Assembly: GCF_004765605.1 (NCBI RefSeq) | Contig: NZ_SRLC01000001.1 | Span: 3,080,401 to 3,144,400 of the forward strand | DNA: 64,000 nucleotides | Direction: 5' to 3' | Source: Hymenobacter aquaticus | GTDB lineage: Bacteria; Bacteroidota; Bacteroidia; Cytophagales; Hymenobacteraceae | Program-made: the position numbers and the translations under genes | The notes under the pieces: generated by a model | Told to the model about the DNA's origin: nothing | Seen by the model: the letters and a program-made list of their open reading frames with translations, nothing else | Databases searched by the model: none | Shown here: one piece after another, positions 24,950-33,386 of the stretch | Layout of the letters: every line of letters starts with the position of its first letter | Position numbering within the stretch: the first letter of the stretch is position 1

Positions 24950-25003
24950 TGAGTAGCGGCAATTAAAAGAGAATGCACAGGTTAGCTCCGTGCAAAGTGG
25001 GCG

Positions 25004-25011
25004 CAAAAGTA
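25004..25011 (-). promoter_or_regulatory. Candidate -7 promoter box of mreBCD
   Basis: On the minus strand the sequence reads TACTTTTG, exactly TAnnTTTG, 55 bases upstream of the mreB start codon. No clear -33 TTTG is at the usual distance. Confidence 0.55.
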
Positions 25012-25192
25012 CACAAGTTTCAGCGAAGCGCCACCGGTATAATCATGGCATCGGCGGCGGGCTGGCGCGCAGAGCCGGAGGCGTTTGCCGTTCTACCGGC
25101 CCACCGCCCGAACCTTGAAAGGCCCCAAACGATACTACAACAAAAACATTGCGGCGAAGCTTATTTTTTGTCGGCAACTGGTTGAACAACGG

Positions 25193-25277
25193 GTAACGCG
25201 AAGTTCCACTTCGCGAGGCGCTGAAGCCGTTACAATGACTGTCGTTCAACGCCTCGCGAAGTGGAACTTCGCGTTAC
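25193..25277. repeat. Perfect 28-bp inverted pair of REP-like palindromes
   Basis: Arms 25193-25220 and 25250-25277 are exact inverted copies around a 29-base spacer. Each arm is itself a small hairpin (CGCGAAGT-TCC-ACTTCGCG) preceded on its own strand by GTAA. The build is that of a REP doublet (BIME). It lies between purH and mreB. Confidence 0.85.
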
Positions 25278-25282
25278 AGCAC

Positions 25283-25316
25283 AAAGCCCTTTCCTACTCG
25301 CGCGGGAAAGGGCTTT
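25283..25316. terminator. Terminator-like hairpin between purH and mreB
   Basis: AAAGCCCTTTCC pairs perfectly with GGAAAGGGCTTT over a 10-base loop. The T-rich end is internal to the stem and no long T run follows. It could end purH transcripts before mreB. Confidence 0.6.
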
Positions 25317-25387
25317 CTGGGTAAAGGTCAGGTCGTACTGCGCAGAAGACGGATGGCTTCGCGCTACTCGCAATGCCAGGAGCCGAA

Positions 25388-25423
25388 CCTTAGCACATCA
25401 GCACATTCAACCACATTCGCACA
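25388..25423. repeat. AT-rich repeat arm next to the purH stop
   Basis: This stretch starts with the 20-mer CCTTAGCACATCAGCACATT, found again exactly at 39886-39905, and continues in degenerate ACATT-type units. It ends eight bases from the purH stop. No matching opposite arm is obvious here, so it may be half of an element. Confidence 0.75.
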
Positions 25424-25431
25424 TTAGAAAA

Positions 25432-26964
25432 CTAATGCTTGAAATGGCGCACGCCGGTCATGACCATGGCCATGCCGAGCTGGTCGCAGGCGGCAATGCT
25501 GTCGGCATCCTTGATGGAGCCGCCGGGCTGCACCACGGCCCGAATACCGGCGGCACCGGCAATTTCGACGCAGTCGGGGAAAGGGAAAAAGGCGTCGGAG
25601 GCCATAACGGCACCTTGTAGGTCGAAGCCGAAGGACTTGGCTTTCTCAATGGCCTGGCGCAGGGCATCCACGCGGGAGGTCTGGCCCACGCCCGAAGCCA
25701 GCAGCTGCCCGGCCCGGGCCAGCACGATGGTGTTGCTCTTGGTGTGCTTGCAGACCTTGGCGGCGAAGACCAGCGCCTCGGTTTCCTCGGCCGTGGGCAC
25801 CGACTGGGTTACGACTTTAAAGTCGGCCGCCGTTTCGGTCTGCCGGTCGAAGTCCTGCTCAATAACGCCGTTGAGCAGCGTTTTTACCTGCTTTTTGGGA
25901 AACTCCACCGGCTTCTGGCGCAGCAGAATGCGGTTTTTCTTGCTTTGCAGAATGGGCAGAGCCTCGGGGGCAAACTCCGGGGCAATCAGCACTTCGAAGA
26001 ACAGCTTGTTGAGCTCCTCGGCGGTGGCCGCGTCTACGGGCTGGTTCACGATAATCACCCCGCCGAAAGCCGATACCGGGTCGCAGGCCAGGGCGTTGAC
26101 GTAGGCTTCGTGCAGCGTGCCGGCCTGGGCAATGCCGCAGGCGTTGGTGTGCTTGAGGATGGCGCAGGCGGGCTGCCCGTCCTGAAACTCCTGCATCAGC
26201 AGCACCGCCGCGTCCACGTCCACGAGGTTGTTGTAGCTGAGCTGCTTACCGTGGAGCTGGTCGAACAGGGCCGACAGGTCGCCGTAGAAGGTGCCGGCCT
26301 GGTGGGGGTTTTCGCCGTAGCGCAGGCTGGTGGCGGGCTTCTCACTGACTTTCAGGGCGGTGCCGGCCACGGCCGTACCCTGGCTGAGGTAGTTGAAAAT
26401 ATGGGTGTCGTAGTGGGACGTGGCCTCGAAGGCGGCGGCGGCGTAGTGGCGGCGGTCCGCCAAGTCGGTGGCGCCGTTTTTCTCGCGCAGCAGCTCCGTC
26501 ACGGCCTCGTACTGGTTGCGGCTGCTGACAACCAGCACGTCGCGGTAGTTTTTGGCCGCAGCCCGCAGCAGGGAAATGCCGCCAATGTCAATTTTCTCGA
26601 TGACATCGGCTTCGTCGGCGCCCGAGGCCACGGTTTCCTCGAAGGGGTACAAGTCCACAATCACCAGGTCGATGGGCGGAATGTCGTGCTGCTCGGCCTG
26701 GGCCAGGTCACTGGCCTCGTGGCGGCGGTGCAGGATGCCGCCGAACACCTTCGGGTGCAAGGTTTTAACCCGGCCGCCGAACACTTCCGGGAAACCCGTC
26801 AGGCTTTCCACGGCGGTTACCTCAGTGCCCAGATCCTGAATAAACTTCAGCGTGCCGCCCGTCGAGTACAGCTTCACTCCGTGCTCTTTCAGAAGCGCCA
26901 CCAGCGGCTCCAAACGGTCTTTGTAATAGACGGAAACGAGGGCGGAGCGAATGGGCTGCGACAT
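25432..26964 (-). CDS. purH: Bifunctional AICAR transformylase / IMP cyclohydrolase
   Basis: A 510-residue enzyme for the last two steps of purine synthesis: formylation of AICAR with 10-formyl-THF, and ring closure to IMP. The N-terminal MGS-like cyclohydrolase domain (about 1-195; GGTLKFIQDLG, KTLHPKVFGGIL) and the C-terminal transformylase domain (LRYGENPHQ, ILKHTNACG, GVGQTSRVDA) are intact. The ATG at 26964 is preceded by TACCTTCG near 26999, one base from TAnnTTTG. It heads the mre gene group, as in many Bacteroidota. Confidence 0.97.
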   Translation of the reverse strand: MSQPIRSALVSVYYKDRLEPLVALLKEHGVKLYSTGGTLKFIQDLGTEVTAVESLTGFPEVFGGRVKTLHPKVFGGILHRRHEASDLAQAEQHDIPPIDLVIVDLYPFEETVASGADEADVIEKIDIGGISLLRAAAKNYRDVLVVSSRNQYEAVTELLREKNGATDLADRRHYAAAAFEATSHYDTHIFNYLSQGTAVAGTALKVSEKPATSLRYGENPHQAGTFYGDLSALFDQLHGKQLSYNNLVDVDAAVLLMQEFQDGQPACAILKHTNACGIAQAGTLHEAYVNALACDPVSAFGGVIIVNQPVDAATAEELNKLFFEVLIAPEFAPEALPILQSKKNRILLRQKPVEFPKKQVKTLLNGVIEQDFDRQTETAADFKVVTQSVPTAEETEALVFAAKVCKHTKSNTIVLARAGQLLASGVGQTSRVDALRQAIEKAKSFGFDLQGAVMASDAFFPFPDCVEIAGAAGIRAVVQPGGSIKDADSIAACDQLGMAMVMTGVRHFKH

Positions 26965-27160
26965 AGTAAGAAAGGGTTTGGTCTGAACGATTGACGGCGC
27001 GAAGGTAACCCGCCCGCCCGCGTCGAGCCAACCGGGCGTGTTACCGAATTGTTATGCTGATCTATTTGGCCGCCGCAGCCGTAGGTAGTACGGCGGCGCT
27101 TATTGGCGCCGGCCCGGCCGCCGGGCCACCCATTTCGTCTTTTTTCTACCCCCGTACTTT

Positions 27161-28336
27161 ATGGCTGTTTACGACGCCACCATGCCCGCCCCGGCCGATT
27201 TTTCTCCGGCTTTGGCCGAGGCTCCCGAAGCGGCGGCGGCCCGCCTGGCCGGTCGCCTGGCCGCGCAGGCCGCCGCCACCGACCAGGAAGGCGGCTTCCC
27301 GACGCAGGAGTTTCAGTGGCTGCGGGCGGCGGGCTTGCTGGCCGCGCCCCTGGCCTCGGCGCTGGGCGGCGCCGATCTGATGGTGCCGGCGCATACCCTG
27401 GCGCTGCTGCGCACGCTCAAGCACATTGGCCGGGGCAACCTGGCAGTAGGCCGCGTATTTGAGGGCCACGCCAACGCCTTGCAGCTGCTGCAACGCTACG
27501 GCCGGCCCGAGCAAATCCGCCGCTGGGCCGCCGACGTGCACGTCGGGCACTTGTTTGGCGTCTGGAACACCGAGGCCCAGGACGGCGTGCAGCTGGAGCC
27601 CCTGCCCGAGGGGCGCTACCGCCTGCGGGGCAGCAAAACGTTCGGCTCCGGAGCCGGCCACCTCACCCGCCCGCTCATCACCGGCCGGCTGCCCGACGGA
27701 GGCTGGCAAATGTTCATTCTGCCCATCGACCAGCAGCCGACCACCCTGGATACCAGCTTCTGGCGGCCGCTGGGCATGCGGGCCACGGCCAGCTTTAAGG
27801 TTGACCTGACGGGCGCCGAAATCGGGCCGGAGGACGTGCTGGGCCAGGCCGGCGCCTACTACCAGCAGCCGGCGTTTAGTGGCGGGGCCATTCGGTTTGC
27901 GGCCGTGCAGCTGGGCGCGGCCGAAGCCGTGTTCGACGAAACCCGCCGCTTCCTGCGCGACCTGGGCCGCACCGACGACCCCTACCAGCGCATGCGCCTG
28001 GGCGAACTGGCCGTGCTGATCGAGGGCGGCAACCTGTGGCTGCGCGGGGCCGCCGACCACGCCGCCCGCCCCGCCGCCGACGCCGACGCCGAAGCCACCG
28101 TGGCCTATGCCAACCTGATGCGCACGGCCATTGAAGACATTTGCCTGAAGGTGCTGCAGCTGGCCGAGCGGTGCGTGGGAGCCCGCGGCCTGCTGCGGCC
28201 CGAGCCCTTCGAGCGCCTCCACCGCGACCTGACCCACTACCTGCGCCAGCCCGCCCCCGATGCCGCCGTGGCCGATGCCGGCCGGTATGTACTACAGCAG
28301 TCGGCGGCGGCTTTTTCGCTCTGGAACCATGTGTGA
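27161..28336 (+). CDS. Acyl-CoA dehydrogenase family protein
   Basis: A 391-residue flavoprotein. The N-terminal helical domain, the middle beta domain (VWNTEAQDGVQLEPL, GSKTFGSGAGHLTRPLI) and the C-terminal four-helix bundle are present, but the usual active-site and FAD-contact motifs of beta-oxidation enzymes are poorly kept. Its stop overlaps the start of the PIG-L gene by eight bases. With its neighbours it probably acts on an acyl or sugar-linked intermediate rather than in beta-oxidation; that is inference from context. Confidence 0.82.
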   Translation: MAVYDATMPAPADFSPALAEAPEAAAARLAGRLAAQAAATDQEGGFPTQEFQWLRAAGLLAAPLASALGGADLMVPAHTLALLRTLKHIGRGNLAVGRVFEGHANALQLLQRYGRPEQIRRWAADVHVGHLFGVWNTEAQDGVQLEPLPEGRYRLRGSKTFGSGAGHLTRPLITGRLPDGGWQMFILPIDQQPTTLDTSFWRPLGMRATASFKVDLTGAEIGPEDVLGQAGAYYQQPAFSGGAIRFAAVQLGAAEAVFDETRRFLRDLGRTDDPYQRMRLGELAVLIEGGNLWLRGAADHAARPAADADAEATVAYANLMRTAIEDICLKVLQLAERCVGARGLLRPEPFERLHRDLTHYLRQPAPDAAVADAGRYVLQQSAAAFSLWNHV

Positions 28337-29132
28337 GGCCACTTTCTCGTTTGATGCCCTACCCAGCCGGCCGGCCGGCTACGCCGCCACGCTGGGCCAC
28401 ACCCTCGTTGTCATTCCCCACCCCGACGATGAGTCCTTGGGCTGCGGCGGGCTACTGGCCCTGCTGCGCCAGGCCGGGCAGCCCGTCAGTGCGGTGCTGG
28501 TGAGCGACGGGACCATGTCGCACCCCAACTCCCGGAGATTTCCGGCGGCGGCCCGGCAGGCGCTGCGGGAGCAGGAACTGCGGGAAGCACTGGAAATTCT
28601 GGGCGTGGAAACGGCCGACACCTTATATATGCAGCTGCCCGATGGCGCCGTTCCAACCGTGGACCAGCCGGGGTTTGCGGCAGCGGCCAACCAGCTGCAG
28701 GCATATCTTACCCGGCAGCGCCCCACGACCCTGCTAGTGCCGTGGCGGCGCGACCCCCACCCCGACCACCGGGCAACCAGCCAACTGGTGCAGGCGGCCC
28801 TGGCGGCGCTGCCAGCAAAGCCGCGAATACTGGAGTACGTAGTATGGGCCTGGGAACGGGCCGCGGCGGCCGACCTGCCTCAGCCGGGGGAAGTGCACGG
28901 CTGGCAGCTCGACATTGCGCCGGTACTCGCCCAGAAGCAGCGGGCCATAGCCTCTCACCGCTCCCAGCTGACCAACCTGATTGATGATGACCCGAATGGC
29001 TTCCAGCTTTCCGGGTCGATGCTGGCTCACTTTGCCCGGCCGTTTGAGGTGTACCTGGAATCGGAGCCGGTAGCGCCGGAAACCGCCCAGCCGCTTTTAA
29101 GAACCTCTGCCGAACCCAATTTTCTGCTATGA
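28329..29132 (+). CDS. PIG-L / LmbE family deacetylase
   Basis: A 267-residue zinc hydrolase of the family that de-N-acetylates GlcNAc-type sugars. The metal motif HPDDE is at residues 31-35 and the second HPDH motif follows in the middle (DPHPDHRATS). The ATG at 28329 lies inside the end of the acyl-CoA dehydrogenase gene, and its own stop overlaps the next start (ATGA), so three proteins are made from one coupled message. Confidence 0.9.
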   Translation: MCEATFSFDALPSRPAGYAATLGHTLVVIPHPDDESLGCGGLLALLRQAGQPVSAVLVSDGTMSHPNSRRFPAAARQALREQELREALEILGVETADTLYMQLPDGAVPTVDQPGFAAAANQLQAYLTRQRPTTLLVPWRRDPHPDHRATSQLVQAALAALPAKPRILEYVVWAWERAAAADLPQPGEVHGWQLDIAPVLAQKQRAIASHRSQLTNLIDDDPNGFQLSGSMLAHFARPFEVYLESEPVAPETAQPLLRTSAEPNFLL

Positions 29133-29728
29133 ACCCCGCCCAGCCCCATACGCTGCCGCCCAGCTACTTCGACGCCGTGTACCAGGCCAATGAGGACCCC
29201 TGGCACTTTGAAACCAGCCCCTACGAACACGAAAAGTACGCGGCTACGGTAGCGGCCCTGCCCCGGCCGCGCTACGCCCAAGCCTTCGAAGTGGGCTGCT
29301 CCCTGGGCGTGCTGACCGAGCAGCTGGCCAGTCGGTGCGGCTACCTATTGGCCATCGACGTGGCCCAGGCACCCCTGGAAAAATCCCGGCGGCGCTGCGC
29401 CTACTTACCTCAGGTCGAGTTTGAGCAGCGGCGCCTGCCCGAAGAGTTTCCGGCCTCAGCCCGCTTCGACCTGGTGGTTCTTTCGGAAGTAGGCTACTAT
29501 TGGTCGAAGCCGGATTTGGCCCTGGTAGCCGACCAGCTCCTCGAAGCCCTGGAGCCCGGCGGCCACCTGCTGCTGGTGCACTGGACCCCGCCCGTGCACG
29601 ATTACCCGCTGACGGGCGACGAAGTGCACGACTTTTTTCTGGCGCGGGCGCACGCCGGTGGGCCATTACGCCACATGCACGGCTTCCGCCGGGAAACCTA
29701 CCGCCTCGACCTGCTGGAACGAAGCTAG
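29129..29728 (+). CDS. SAM-dependent methyltransferase, NodS-like
   Basis: A 199-residue class I methyltransferase. Motif I is FEVGCSLGVLTEQLA, with a downstream acidic strand end (LLAIDVAQ) and a post-I motif DLVVLSEVGYYW. The N-terminal SYFDAVYQANEDPWHFETSP is characteristic of the NodS group, which N-methylates the sugar of rhizobial Nod factors. Paired with a deacetylase and a family 2 glycosyltransferase, the likely substrate is a glycoconjugate amine, though that is inferred. The 3' end overlaps the converging glycosyltransferase gene by four bases. Confidence 0.88.
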   Translation: MNPAQPHTLPPSYFDAVYQANEDPWHFETSPYEHEKYAATVAALPRPRYAQAFEVGCSLGVLTEQLASRCGYLLAIDVAQAPLEKSRRRCAYLPQVEFEQRRLPEEFPASARFDLVVLSEVGYYWSKPDLALVADQLLEALEPGGHLLLVHWTPPVHDYPLTGDEVHDFFLARAHAGGPLRHMHGFRRETYRLDLLERS

Positions 29729-30948
29729 GCCCCTGCTCTGACGGCCGCTAGCTTCTGCCGCAGCCCCAGCAGAGCCTGACTCAGGGGCAGAGCCGCCCAC
29801 CGCTGGGTCCAGCCACTGTGGGTCAGTACTTCCTGCTCGACCCAGTGCCACAACTCCCCGAAGGGAGCATGGCGCAGGCGCAGCAGCAACGACACCACCG
29901 ACACATTCAGCTCCTGGGCAGTGCGCACCAGCTGCGGGCTGGGCTCCGACAACAGGACCTCAGGCAGCCCGGTAGCCTGCTGCTCCTGCCACAAGTGGCG
30001 CAGCTGCCGCCGCAGCGTAAGCGTAGCAACCAGGCAGGCGGCCCCGGGCACCAACGGTTCCTGCTGCCGGGCACTGAGCAGCTCCCACTCGCGCAGCTGC
30101 CACGACAGGCCCACGGCCACGCGGCCTTCGTGACGGTCGGAGGTGAATACCCGCACGCTTGGGCTGTGCCGCACCCGCAGGTCGTGGCGCTGCAAGGCTT
30201 GGTACAGCGCCTGATCTTCCAGATACGGTACCGTGGGCAAGCCTCCCACCCGGCGGTAAGCGGCCACGGTAATGGCAAAGCTGGCCCCGAAGTGCTGATG
30301 ATGGCGCGGCCAGGGGTCGTTGGGACAAGGGTCCAGCTCGGCTTCCAGGCGGGCACACAGCAACCGGTAGGCCGTGTCGCGCAGGTGGTGGCGCCGTCCG
30401 CTGCTACCCGTATTGCGGCTACCGGCCAGGATACGCCCGGTGACGGCGGCCACCTGATGCGTCAGCAGCTCGGCCTGGGTGAGGGCCAGCCAGGTAGGCG
30501 CTACGCGAGTGTCGCCGTCGGTGCTGGCAATAAAGCCTCCGGGGCAGCCCACCACTTCCAGGCGGCGGCAGGCCTCATCCATCAGCAGGCGGCGCGCCCA
30601 GCCGATGTTGGCGTAGGCCGGCGGCAGCGTTATTTCTGCCACGTGCAAGGCTAGGTGCGGATGCGCCCGGGCAAAGCGGCGCGCTACGGCGGCACTCTGG
30701 TCGTGGCAGTTGTTGGCCAGCACAATAATTTCGAACAGCTCCGGCGCCAGGGGCCGCCCCTGCAAGTCGAGCTGATCGGCCAGCGCCTGCAAAGTATGGG
30801 GCAGGTTGTCGGCCTCATCCTTAACCGGGATAATCACGACGGCCCGCAGCTGCGGGGCGGGCGCAGGGGCCACGTGCAGCCGGGGCACAGCCTCATAAAC
30901 GGAACGCTCAGAGGCTGACAGCAGGCGGGCGGAAGAAGTAGACGTCAT
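29725..30948 (-). CDS. Family 2 glycosyltransferase
   Basis: A 407-residue GT-A enzyme. The nucleotide-binding start AVVIIPVKDEADNLPHTL and the DxD-type motif STDGDTRVAP are clear. The remainder is helical, without strong membrane segments, so it is cytosolic or peripheral. Despite its opposite orientation it belongs with the three preceding genes by function. The acceptor is unknown. Confidence 0.87.
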   Translation of the reverse strand: MTSTSSARLLSASERSVYEAVPRLHVAPAPAPQLRAVVIIPVKDEADNLPHTLQALADQLDLQGRPLAPELFEIIVLANNCHDQSAAVARRFARAHPHLALHVAEITLPPAYANIGWARRLLMDEACRRLEVVGCPGGFIASTDGDTRVAPTWLALTQAELLTHQVAAVTGRILAGSRNTGSSGRRHHLRDTAYRLLCARLEAELDPCPNDPWPRHHQHFGASFAITVAAYRRVGGLPTVPYLEDQALYQALQRHDLRVRHSPSVRVFTSDRHEGRVAVGLSWQLREWELLSARQQEPLVPGAACLVATLTLRRQLRHLWQEQQATGLPEVLLSEPSPQLVRTAQELNVSVVSLLLRLRHAPFGELWHWVEQEVLTHSGWTQRWAALPLSQALLGLRQKLAAVRAGA

Positions 30949-31065
30949 CGGGAAGCTGTACGGAGCCAGCTCCGCGGGGGGATGAATTTACGGCTGACTT
31001 ATTTTCAGCCGCTGCCCCACACTCAGGGTCTGAGGGGGGGGCAGCGGATTGGGGCATTCAAAGAC

Positions 31066-31101
31066 GAAAAAACCCCGACCAGACTGGTCGGGGCTTTTTC
31101 A
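31066..31101. terminator. Intrinsic terminator downstream of the LTxxQ-type gene
   Basis: AAAAACCCCGACCA pairs with its complement over a three-base loop and continues into a T run on both strands. It ends the small periplasmic protein gene on the minus strand. Confidence 0.85.
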
Positions 31102-31119
31102 CGGGAGGGCAAAGCGGGC

Positions 31120-31593
31120 TTAGCTATCGGCTTTTTTCACCTTCACTTTGCCGTTCTTGGCCTTCATTTTATCACCGTCTTTCAGGCCGTGGCCGTGGCC
31201 ACCGTGCTTCATGCGGTTTTTCGCCAGTTCCGTGTACTTGGTGTACTGCTCAGCGGTGAGCACCTGCTTGAACTGGGCATCATACTTTTCGCGGTTGGCC
31301 TTCATCTGGGCACCCATTTGGGCACGGTCGGCACCTTCGGGCTTGCCCTGACCGCGCAGCGCTTGCATTTCCTGGTCGCGGGTTAGCAGAATCTGCTTGA
31401 TGCGGCTGCTTTGGTCGGCCGTCAGGCCCAGCTCTTTGGTGAGTTGCTCGCTGCGGCGGGTAGCCCGCTCGTCGGGCGAAACCTGGCGGTGCTCCCGGCC
31501 CCCAACGGGCGCGGTGGTAGGCTGGGTTTGGGCGGCAACGCTACCAATGGACAGGGCGAAAGCCGCCAGCAGGGAAAACAGGGGAGGTTTCAT
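31120..31593 (-). CDS. Small periplasmic protein, Spy/LTxxQ-like helical
   Basis: A 157-residue protein with a signal peptide (SVAAQ). The mature part is helical with ELGLTADQSSRIKQILLTRD and LTAEQYTKY, the LTxxQ-type repeats of CpxP/Spy-like periplasmic chaperones or sensors. The tail is His/Lys-rich (HGGHGHG). Function is inferred by this resemblance only. Confidence 0.7.
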   Translation of the reverse strand: MKPPLFSLLAAFALSIGSVAAQTQPTTAPVGGREHRQVSPDERATRRSEQLTKELGLTADQSSRIKQILLTRDQEMQALRGQGKPEGADRAQMGAQMKANREKYDAQFKQVLTAEQYTKYTELAKNRMKHGGHGHGLKDGDKMKAKNGKVKVKKADS

Positions 31594-31658
31594 GAGAAAA
31601 GGGAAATTAGATTCGATTACTGCGGTTAGATTGAAAAAGGCGGCGAGAGTGTAGGCCT

Positions 31659-32120
31659 CTAGCGACGGCCGTTGTAGCGGTCATTCTTGTGGGCGGCTTC
31701 CCAGCGGGCCCGCTCGGCGGCGCTTACCCGGTGGTTACGGTCGTAGCCGTAGTTGAAATCTTTGTCGTTGCGGTCGTCGCGGCGGGCTTCTTCCTGGCGA
31801 CGCAGGGTTTCCAGCCGGTTCAGGCGGGCTTGCTCCCGGGCCTGTTCGGCAGAAGTCAGCCGGTTGTCGTTCCGGTCGTACCGGTCGTTGTACCGGTCGT
31901 TTTTGTGGGCGGCTTCCCAACGGGCCCGCTCGGCGGCGGTTACGCGGTGGCTGCGGTCGTAGCCGTAGTTGAAGTCTTTGTCGTTGCGGTCGTCGCGGCG
32001 GCGCTCCATTTCGCGGCGGGCATCATCGCGCCAGTCGGAACCGGCACTCGGGGCGGCCACGGCGGCCGAAGAAGCGAGCAGGGCAAAGGCGGCGGCGAGG
32101 GAAAGCAGGGAGGTTTTCAT
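31659..32120 (-). CDS. Exported protein with two 38-residue internal repeats
   Basis: A 153-residue protein with a signal peptide (AAVAAPS). Residues 41-78 and 113-150 are nearly identical copies (RRDDRNDKDFNYGYDR, then HRV[T/S]AAERARWEA), 72 residues apart, very rich in Arg, Asp and Asn. The duplicated DNA spans 31671-31784 and 31887-32000. The ATG at 32120 gives the proper signal. I recognise no family function; the charge pattern suggests an extended or nucleic-acid/metal-interacting protein, but this is inference. Confidence 0.7.
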   Translation of the reverse strand: MKTSLLSLAAAFALLASSAAVAAPSAGSDWRDDARREMERRRDDRNDKDFNYGYDRSHRVTAAERARWEAAHKNDRYNDRYDRNDNRLTSAEQAREQARLNRLETLRRQEEARRDDRNDKDFNYGYDRNHRVSAAERARWEAAHKNDRYNGRR

Positions 32121-32578
32121 AAGAGAGAGCCGTAGAAAAGAGAAAGGGAGGAAGGAGCCGCCGCGCCGCCAGTGGCAGTGGGCAAGCCGGTGAAAATGTT
32201 CTTTCAAGCGCTTGATGGTCTACTTGCAAGCCCAGTGCCACGTCCCGGCCGCCGCCGCCCCGGCCGCACTATCATCGACGGAAACCCCGGTTCCATCGGC
32301 CGCCGCCCCGGTTCTCCCGACTTAAACCAGTTGCTTCTCTTCCCCTCCGAAGGCACTTTAGAGCGTGTCGCAGTGGAAATAGCCCCGCCGCCGGGCCAAA
32401 CGCGCCGGATTTTTGGCATTAGCCAGCCCCCCCCCCGCTTCAGAGCCGCCGTAGCAGCAAGCCTTGGTTGGGCGACTTACCCCGCCGCACGGCCCACGGC
32501 CAGAAGCTCAGCCGTTCGGTGGCCGGCTCATCGTCTTCCCTGCTCCATTTCCCTTTGGTCATTCGGCTACCCGTTACC
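32121..32578. other. Long intergenic region without a recognised gene
   Basis: About 460 bases upstream of the repeat protein and downstream of the LytTR gene terminator. It holds GC-rich non-coding sequence with a C run near 32427-32435. I see no RNA gene or clear promoter box. Confidence 0.4.
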
Positions 32579-32618
32579 AGAAAAAAAGCCATGCCGAACC
32601 TTGGTCCGGCATGGCTTA
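32579..32618 (-). terminator. Terminator of the lytS/lytT-type operon
   Basis: AAGCCATGCCG pairs with CGGCATGGCTT; on the minus strand the stem is followed by a run of seven Ts. Confidence 0.85.
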
Positions 32619-32645
32619 TAATGGATGGTGGCCTGGGCCCGGAAA

Positions 32646-33386
32646 TCAGGTCCAGCGGCTCATAAACTGCATAAAGGCTTCCTTGTACTGCTCACTGACG
32701 GCCAGCGTAGCCGCCCCGATCTGCACAGTGTTGCGGCGCACGGCCTCAATCTTATCCAGGGCCACGATGAAGGAGCGGTGAATGCGCAAAAACCGGCGGG
32801 CCGGCAGCTTTTCCTCCATAGCCTTGAGGCTCATCAATGAGAGCAGCGGCCGGGTGGCGCTGCGCAGGTGCACCTTCACGTAGTCTTTTAGGCCTTCCAC
32901 GTACAGAATGTCGTCCAGGGTCACGCGCACCAACTCGTATTCCACTTTCAGAAACAGGAACTCTTCCTCGGCCGGGGCTACCGGCGCGGGCGGCGGGGCC
33001 TGGCTCAGTTCGGCGTAAGCTTTGGCCTTGGTGGCGGCCCTGAGAAATTCCTCGTAGCTGAAGGGCTTCACCAGGTAGTCGAGGGCATCGACGCGGTAGC
33101 CTTCCAGGGCGTACTGGTTGAAGGCCGTGGTGAAAATGATGCGTGGGCCGCTGCCGGGCTGGCCGCGGTCCAGCACCCGGGCCAGCTCCAGGCCGGTCAG
33201 CTCGGGCATCTGAATGTCGAGAAAGAGCAGGTCCAGATCGGGATGCTCGTGCAGGCTGCGCAGGGCTTCTACCCCGCTCGAATACTTGCCCACCAGGGTC
33301 AGAAACGGCGTTTTCTCGATAAAAGCCGCCACCATGCCCAGGGCCAGGGGTTCGTCGTCGACGGCAATACACTTCAACTGGGTCAT
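32646..33386 (-). CDS. LytTR-family response regulator
   Basis: A 246-residue transcription factor. The receiver domain (1-125) has an acidic pocket at D10/D11, phosphoacceptor D57 (LLFLDIQMPELTG) and TTAFNQYALEG near its end. The LytTR DNA-binding domain (about 140-245) includes YVEGLKDYVKVHL and FLRIHRSFIVALDKI. Its start overlaps the kinase stop by four bases, so kinase and regulator are coupled. Targets are unknown. Confidence 0.92.
   Translation of the reverse strand: MTQLKCIAVDDEPLALGMVAAFIEKTPFLTLVGKYSSGVEALRSLHEHPDLDLLFLDIQMPELTGLELARVLDRGQPGSGPRIIFTTAFNQYALEGYRVDALDYLVKPFSYEEFLRAATKAKAYAELSQAPPPAPVAPAEEEFLFLKVEYELVRVTLDDILYVEGLKDYVKVHLRSATRPLLSLMSLKAMEEKLPARRFLRIHRSFIVALDKIEAVRRNTVQIGAATLAVSEQYKEAFMQFMSRWT

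Noticed and set aside
27161..28336. Assignment of the acyl-CoA dehydrogenase to fatty acid beta-oxidation
   Set aside because: No other beta-oxidation gene is nearby, and the overlaps with the deacetylase and methyltransferase genes point to a different pathway.
31671..32000. Direct DNA repeats considered as a non-coding repeat element
   Set aside because: The repeats are in frame inside a gene with a good signal peptide and keep codon phase, so they are a protein duplication.
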